This document shows, piece after piece, positions 59,571 to 64,000 of a DNA stretch of 64,000 nt. The notes beneath the pieces were generated by a model. It was not told the DNA's origin. It ran no database searches and saw only the letters and a list, made by a program, of their open reading frames with translations. Each line of letters starts with the position of its first letter. Within the stretch, counting starts at the first letter, position 1. The position numbers and the translations under genes were made by a program. The stretch is from Streptomyces mobaraensis (GTDB lineage: Bacteria; Actinomycetota; Actinomycetes; Streptomycetales; Streptomycetaceae), in assembly GCF_020099395.1 (NCBI RefSeq), contig NZ_CP083590.1, forward strand, positions 2,666,001-2,730,000. Reading direction: 5' to 3'.

Positions 59571-60962
59571 GTGCGCCGCCGCCCCCTTCTCTGCGTCCTG
59601 CTGTGTGCCCTCCTGCCGGCCTGCGCCCCCGCCCGGACGACCGTCCGCCCGGCGGACCCCGCGACGGCCGGCGCCAAGGGCGTGGGCGACCCCTTGTTCC
59701 CCACCATGGGCAACGGCGGCTACGAGGTGGACCACTACAACCTCGCCCTCTCCTACGAGCCGAAGGACGGGAGCATCACCGCCACCGCGGAGATCAGCGC
59801 CCGCACCGACCAGGCCCTGTCATCGTTCAGCCTGGACTTCCACGGCCTCCAGGTGGACCGGGCGACGGTCGACGGCGCCCCGGCCACGGCCACCCGCACC
59901 GGCGACGCACTCCGTCTGACGCCCGCCAAGGAACTGGCCTCCGACACCGCCTTCACCGCCGTCATCACCTACCACGGCGTCCCCGAGGCGCTCACCGATC
60001 CCGACGGCTCGCAGGAAGGCTGGCTGAAGACCCCCGACGGCGCCGTGGCCCTCGGCGAGCCCAACGGCTCCATGGCCTGGTTCCCCGGCAACCACCACCC
60101 CTCCGACAAGGCCGCCTACGACCTCACCGTCAGCGTCCCCGAGGGCGTGACAGCCGTTTCCAACGGCGAACTGAGCAAACAGGAAACGGCGAATGGCCGA
60201 ACCTCCTTCAGCTGGCACACCGCCGAACCCATGGCCAGCTACCTGGCGACCGTCGCCATCGGCTCCTTCACCCTCGACCGCACGGCCGCCGGCACGGTCC
60301 CGCAGACCGTTGCCATCCACACCGCCCAGGCGAAGCGGGCCACCGACGTCCCGGCCTGGGTCGCCTCCGCCACCGACTGGGGAGCCCGGCTCTTCGGCCC
60401 GTACCCCTTCTCCTCCACCGGCGCCACGATCGGCTCGGGCCCGTCCATCGACTACGCCCTGGAGACCCAGACCCGCCCCTACTTCAACCACGCCCCCGAC
60501 GAGATCTCCCTCGTCCACGAGATCGCCCACCAGTGGTTCGGCGACTCCGTCACCCCCGGCTCCTGGCAGGACATGTGGCTCAACGAGGGCTTCGCCACCT
60601 ACGCCGAGTGGCTCTGGCAGGAACAACACGCGGGCCCCACCGCGGCGGACACCTTCGCCGAGTACTACGCCCTCCCGAAAACGGACGACCTCTGGACCTT
60701 CCCACCCGCGAACCCCCCATCGGCCGAGGACATCTCCGGCGACCCGGTCTACTACCGAGGCGCGATGACCCTCCACAGACTCCGCGAGACGGTGGGCGAC
60801 GCGAACTTCTCCACCATCCTCCGCACCTGGACGACGGACCACCGCCACGGCAACGTCCGCACGACGGACTTCACGGACCTGTGCACGAAGCTGGCGGGCA
60901 AGGACCTGTCCCCCCTCTTCCAGAAATGGCTCTACACCAGCGGCAAACCGGCGGCGCCGTAG
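59571..60962 (+). CDS. M1-family zinc metallopeptidase lipoprotein
   Basis: 463 aa from GTG 59571, behind AAGGAG. The signal peptide RRRPLLCVLLCALLPAC has a lipobox, so the enzyme sits on the outer face of the membrane. The N-terminal beta domain begins YEVDHYNLALSYEPKDG. The zinc site is HEIAHQWFG (H316, E317, H320) plus E339 in LNEGFATYAEW. The GxMEN exopeptidase motif of typical M1 aminopeptidases is replaced here by YALETQT, so N-terminal recognition may differ. It is short for M1 because the long C-terminal helical domain is missing, as in other small actinobacterial M1 proteins. It probably trims peptides outside the cell. Confidence 0.9.
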   Translation: MRRRPLLCVLLCALLPACAPARTTVRPADPATAGAKGVGDPLFPTMGNGGYEVDHYNLALSYEPKDGSITATAEISARTDQALSSFSLDFHGLQVDRATVDGAPATATRTGDALRLTPAKELASDTAFTAVITYHGVPEALTDPDGSQEGWLKTPDGAVALGEPNGSMAWFPGNHHPSDKAAYDLTVSVPEGVTAVSNGELSKQETANGRTSFSWHTAEPMASYLATVAIGSFTLDRTAAGTVPQTVAIHTAQAKRATDVPAWVASATDWGARLFGPYPFSSTGATIGSGPSIDYALETQTRPYFNHAPDEISLVHEIAHQWFGDSVTPGSWQDMWLNEGFATYAEWLWQEQHAGPTAADTFAEYYALPKTDDLWTFPPANPPSAEDISGDPVYYRGAMTLHRLRETVGDANFSTILRTWTTDHRHGNVRTTDFTDLCTKLAGKDLSPLFQKWLYTSGKPAAP

Positions 60963-61053
60963 CCGGGATCACGCGATACGCGAGGGGGACGCGACCGGCG
61001 AAGGAGCCGGCTCCGAACGGGAGATGACGGTCCGCCCCGAAACGGCTGAGGTC

Positions 61054-61093
61054 GAGTAAGGGGCCGGGCTCCTAAGAGCCCGGCCCCTTACTC
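61054..61093. terminator. Very strong bidirectional terminator
   Basis: A perfect 18-bp stem (GAGTAAGGGGCCGGGCTC and its inverse) with a CTAA loop. It lies between the M1 peptidase and a minus-strand gene remnant ending at 61119. It marks the boundary between core-like and acquired DNA. Confidence 0.92.
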
Positions 61094-61118
61094 GTCAGTG
61101 ATGTCGCCTTCCGCCCGG

Positions 61119-61229
61119 TCACACGTTGAAGCGGAACGTGGGGCGGCCGATTCTGACCTGCGGCGGAGGCCCATTCACATCTTTAACCTGCAGCTTTACG
61201 GTTGCCCTGCGATGGGCTGCGACAGCCGA
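61119..61229 (-). pseudogene. C-terminal gene remnant (about 36 codons)
   Basis: Minus-strand frame with no start, reading ATVKLQVKDVNGPPPQVRIG then RPTFRFNV and a TGA at 61119-61121. The text looks like a real protein C-terminus, and the 18-bp terminator lies just beyond it on that strand. An in-frame stop cuts it off after 36 codons upstream, so it would be the surviving end of a disrupted gene. The family was not identified. Confidence 0.35.
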
Positions 61230-61241
61230 TTACGGCCTTCT

Positions 61242-61273
61242 TGCGGACTGAGTGCGGACTGACTGCGGACTGC
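61242..61273. repeat. 11-bp tandem repeat, three copies
   Basis: TGCGGACTGAG, TGCGGACTGAC and TGCGGACTGC follow directly on each other. Short phased repeats like this occur as integrase arm-type sites and near attachment sites of actinomycete integrative elements. No integrase gene is present in the window, so this is only a suggestion. Confidence 0.6.
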
Positions 61274-61354
61274 CCTTGGAACGCTGCCCATGCGGGCTCG
61301 GCACCTCGCTGCTTGCACCGAGCAACCCCTTCCTGGTGCCCGCTTCCGCCGTGG

Positions 61355-61865
61355 TGCGAGCTGTCGTTGATCGGTGCGGACCCAGGCAATGGTAGGGCGC
61401 GCACGGCGGGTCGGCGCGACCGAGACCGCGAGGTGTCCGTCCTCCCTGAAGTCGACGTCTTCGGCGCCAACGCATCCGGTAAGACGAACCTCCTTCACTT
61501 TTCAACAGGCGGAACGCCGTACGCACCTCGTTCCCCGACTCGGCGACCGATGCAGGGCGCCGCGGCATCCTTCAAACTGGATACGGCCGCTGCGGAGAGG
61601 ACAACACTCGACGAGATCGACCTGATGCTGGGCGTAAATCCGGTTTGCACGCCTAGGTTCCAGTTCTCGGACGAGTGTGGGGAGGCCGTGTGGCTGCACG
61701 CCTACCCAGAGGGCAGACGCGTCGCCTGATTCGACTGGGAGGCCGACCGCTCCGAAGACGAGGGCGGAGAGTTTCTGTTCCCTGACTCCGGTCCCAAGGT
61801 GGGCGTCCATCGACGAGGAGCTGCGCCGCCGCACCCGATCTGGTGAGTTACGACGAGCCCATTGA
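61355..61865 (+). pseudogene. Decayed AAA-family ATPase (OLD/AAA_15-like) fragment
   Basis: A plus-strand reading frame starts at ELSLIGADPGNG (from 61358), goes through VSVLPEVDVFGANASGKTNL, an intact Walker A, and then FKLDTAAAERTTLDEIDL and AVWLHAYPEGRRVA. It then meets an in-frame TGA at 61727-61729. The family-like text continues after the stop (FDWEADRSEDEGGEFLFPDS) and shifts frame into SIDEELRRRTRSG before ending at 61863-61865. The ATP-binding signature, Walker B and most of the protein are missing, and so is a proper N-terminus. This is the wreck of an ATPase of the type common in anti-phage systems. Confidence 0.6.
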
Positions 61866-62717
61866 GCTGGGACTGTCTTGCATCGAGGAGCCTTCGCAAT
61901 AGAGGTCGTCGGCTGCGAGTGTCCGGTACGTGATGCCTTCGCAGCTGTTGAGGTCTACGGCGAGCCGGCTCTCCGCTTCATCCTCCAGGTAGACTCGGAC
62001 CATGCGTGCGCCACCGCGTTTACGCTGCCTCTCCACGCTATACGTCACATCGGAGATCGCGCGGTTGGCTTCGATGGCGTAGCGCTTCCCCAGCTCGAAG
62101 AGCCTAAAGTGGTTTTCGACCCGTGCGATGAGCGTGGCATCCCAGGATGCCGGCGGGTTGACGAAGAAGCGCAGCCGCACCGTGCCCGAATCGTGGATCG
62201 ATTGCGCATCCAACCAGCCCTCATGGGATATCCGGTCGAGATATGGATGCAGGAGGGTGTTCTCGGCGCTGTCCGGCTGCTTGTTCCCCTTGATCAAATT
62301 GCACCGCTCGCAGACGGGGACAAGGTTGAGCGGATCGACACACAGCACAGGGAAGTGACTCTTCGGCATGAAGTGGTCAAGTTGGCGAACGGTGCCCTGT
62401 CTGCACAACGGACAGCGTTCGTTGGGTGGAGCGGCCATCAGCTCGTCACGTATCACCCGCCCCCCGACGGTCTGCATGCCGTTCTCGTAGGCCCAATCCA
62501 CGAAGGCGTCGTCGGCGATCTCGGGAACCTTAAAGCCCTTCGGGTCAAGGTCATGCAGATTCCTGGCAGCCGCAGCCTCACGAAGCGCCTGACCAGCCTT
62601 CTGCACAGCGTTGGCCGCGTTAAGCAGAAGCTCACGCCGCTCTTCCGCTTTGGTACGAGCGACACATGCCCGGTAACTGTCACTCGCCTTCCGCATGGGA
62701 ACCTTTAGGGGCCACAT
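61848..62717 (-). CDS. HNH endonuclease, PtuB-like partner of the ATPase
   Basis: 289 aa from ATG 62717, which shares one base with the ATPase stop (TGATG), so the pair is translationally coupled. Residues about 30-60 form a coiled-coil-like helix (LLNAANAVQKAGQALREAAA). The HNH domain runs CPLCRQGTVRQLDHFMPKSH then NLVPVCERCNLIKGNK, with two CxxC zinc knuckles around the catalytic LDH region. A C-terminal domain of about 140 residues follows. ATPase plus HNH gene pairs of this layout form the Septu defence system (PtuA/PtuB) and also serve as effectors in some retrons; no reverse transcriptase is seen here. GC content is clearly lower than upstream genes. Confidence 0.72.
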   Translation of the reverse strand: MWPLKVPMRKASDSYRACVARTKAEERRELLLNAANAVQKAGQALREAAAARNLHDLDPKGFKVPEIADDAFVDWAYENGMQTVGGRVIRDELMAAPPNERCPLCRQGTVRQLDHFMPKSHFPVLCVDPLNLVPVCERCNLIKGNKQPDSAENTLLHPYLDRISHEGWLDAQSIHDSGTVRLRFFVNPPASWDATLIARVENHFRLFELGKRYAIEANRAISDVTYSVERQRKRGGARMVRVYLEDEAESRLAVDLNSCEGITYRTLAADDLYCEGSSMQDSPSSMGSS

Positions 62718-64000
62718 CAAAGGGCACCATCCGTCTTCTCTGCGAGAAGGACCCGGACCAACCCCTTTGCCTCTCCGCCGAGCTTGCCGCCGAAGTGGGC
62801 AACAACCTCCTCGTAGGTGTCCAGCACGGCCACCGCTTTGCCGATCTCCGCATAGAAGCCGGACTCCATTACCTCCAGCCCGAAGACCTCATGAGTCAGC
62901 ACACCCACGTTCTCACCGTACGTCTCAATCAATGGGCGCTCGGAGCGGCTGCTCTCACCCTGACGTATGAGCTTGTAGACGCAGGACCGCGGCACCGTCT
63001 GAAGTACGACTGGCGAGTGTGTAGCAACCACTGCGACGCCGTTGCGCGCGGACAACAGGTTAGACAGCGCCTGCATGAAGGAAGCCAGCAGCGGCGGATG
63101 CAAATGGGCCTCAGGCTCGTCCACCAGGACCAGGGACTGCTCTGCCACGAGATGCACGAGCTGTGTCATGGTCAGCGCCACGATAGCGTGACCTGAACTC
63201 ATCCGCCCAAAGGCAGAGGTCAGTTCCCGCACGTGTGATTCGGGAACTTTCATGCCGACCCGTATGTCCCGGGCGTAGGCCGCGATGGCAGAGTTCGCGA
63301 ACTGCGGGTCACGACTCAACAGCATCATGGCCTCACGCCAGCGCATGAGCTCGCGCGAGTTGATGACGGCATGGACTCCAGCGTTGAAGGCCGCTTGCAG
63401 CCGTTGCTGCTGGGTGCCGGTGGGCAGATCGTCGAGCGAGTTGTCTTGAAGGCCGACGTAGGTGTACTTCACCGCTTGGGGACCGCTCTCCTCGACCACT
63501 TCGACGAAGGGATCGAAGGCGCTGAAGGTAACTGAGACCACGTTTACGAACCGCTCGCCCGTTGCGGACGTGGACGTCGGGAGCACATCCACGCGGCCGA
63601 ATTCCGTGCGCCTCTCGGGCCAGACAACCGCAGCGGCAAGATTCCGTAGCAAGGTCGTCTTGCCAACTCCGTTGCGACCGATGAGGACATGGATATTGCT
63701 AGACGGTGTGGATTCCGGATCGACCTTGAAGTCGAGAGTGCTCTCAGCCCCATGCCCCGGTGCTGTGTAGCAGAACCGGTACTCGGTCAGCCGGACTCCG
63801 CCGCGTGCGATCCGGTTAAACTGCGCCCTGACCGTCTGTTCCTCGATCGTTCGCAACAGTGATGAGCGTGTCACTGGGTACTGCATAGCGGATTCAAGAA
63901 GGTCGAGATTGTAGGCCACGTCAGACAGCCCTCGAAGGATTGCTTCGCGCCTGTCGTGTCCGAGCTTCTTGATGTTGTCGTAGTAGCGATCACTCTGCCC
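62717..64000 (-). CDS. ABC/OLD-like ATPase, PtuA-like (5' end outside the window)
   Basis: At least 427 codons. The frame stays open to the right edge with protein-like text (SDRYYDNIKKLGHDRREAIL) before the first GTG at 63919, so the true start lies beyond 64000. Walker A is LIGRNGVGKTTLLRNLAAA; a degenerate signature is FGRMSSGHAIVAL; Walker B is SLVLVDEPEAHLHPPLLASF; the switch His is VVATHSPVVLQTVPR. A C-terminal region of about 110 residues follows with no TOPRIM motif, unlike true OLD nucleases. With the coupled HNH gene it most resembles Septu PtuA, which senses infection and licenses the nuclease. The defence role is inferred. Confidence 0.75.
   Translation of the reverse strand, partial: GQSDRYYDNIKKLGHDRREAILRGLSDVAYNLDLLESAMQYPVTRSSLLRTIEEQTVRAQFNRIARGGVRLTEYRFCYTAPGHGAESTLDFKVDPESTPSSNIHVLIGRNGVGKTTLLRNLAAAVVWPERRTEFGRVDVLPTSTSATGERFVNVVSVTFSAFDPFVEVVEESGPQAVKYTYVGLQDNSLDDLPTGTQQQRLQAAFNAGVHAVINSRELMRWREAMMLLSRDPQFANSAIAAYARDIRVGMKVPESHVRELTSAFGRMSSGHAIVALTMTQLVHLVAEQSLVLVDEPEAHLHPPLLASFMQALSNLLSARNGVAVVATHSPVVLQTVPRSCVYKLIRQGESSRSERPLIETYGENVGVLTHEVFGLEVMESGFYAEIGKAVAVLDTYEEVVAHFGGKLGGEAKGLVRVLLAEKTDGAL

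Noticed and set aside
61202..61729. Treating 61202-61729 as an intact gene
   Set aside because: The first 50 codons are noise across the 11-bp repeats, the ATP-binding part lacks Walker B and the rest of the domain, and the similarity continues past the stop in two frames. Called a pseudogene instead.

Overview
The window is high-GC DNA with the codon bias, gene content and gene families of a Streptomyces-type actinomycete chromosome: mycothiol biosynthesis, ECF sigma factor, SpoIIE-type phosphatase, TypA, a three-subunit succinate dehydrogenase, and several oligopeptide ABC operons. No rRNA, tRNA or CRISPR array was seen. Most of the window reads as chromosomal core. The last 3 kb (about 61.1-64.0 kb) is visibly poorer in GC and looks acquired.

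Layout. 0-3.8 kb: end of an unidentified gene, a DapC-type aminotransferase, ferredoxin FdxA, a GNAT acetyltransferase and a SirB1-like protein. 3.8-7.5 kb: a minus-strand operon of ABC ATPase, ABC-2 permease, histidine kinase and LuxR-type regulator, with a palindromic operator candidate upstream. 7.6-12.5 kb: a large cell-wall-facing protein with a long disordered tail, a DUF6113-like protein, MshB and a small membrane protein. 12.7-21.4 kb: a DPP-IV-like S9 peptidase, then a complete Opp/Dpp operon (permease, binding protein, permease, ATPase, ATPase). This gene order is the one described for bldK. 21.4-23.0 kb: an ECF sigma factor coupled to a membrane protein. 23.1-28.8 kb and 35.6-41.5 kb: two paralogous Opp/Dpp operons on the minus strand, in the same gene order and with binding proteins of the same length (542 aa).

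Between these two operons (29.3-35.5 kb), on the opposite strand, lies a compact class I lanthipeptide cluster. It holds a 56-aa precursor, a full-length LanB dehydratase, a LanC cyclase and a cytochrome P450. It has no dedicated protease, exporter or immunity gene. This is the most interesting system in the window.

41.9-60.9 kb: TypA/BipA, a fourth orphan peptide-binding lipoprotein, a succinate dehydrogenase/fumarate reductase operon, a TPM-domain protein, a PAS-PAS-GAF-SpoIIE-ATPase regulator and a stand-alone anti-sigma-type ATPase, a SPOR-like small protein, an APC amino-acid permease, a GntR regulator and an M1 metallopeptidase lipoprotein. 61.1-64.0 kb: an 18-bp-stem terminator, remnants of broken genes (including an AAA ATPase with an intact Walker A), and a translationally coupled HNH nuclease/ABC-like ATPase pair. 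That pair resembles a Septu (PtuA/PtuB) anti-phage system and runs off the right edge.

Three copies of a roughly 190-255 bp repeat with about 30-bp terminal inverted repeats sit directly against stop codons (14.9, 44.0 and 52.6 kb).
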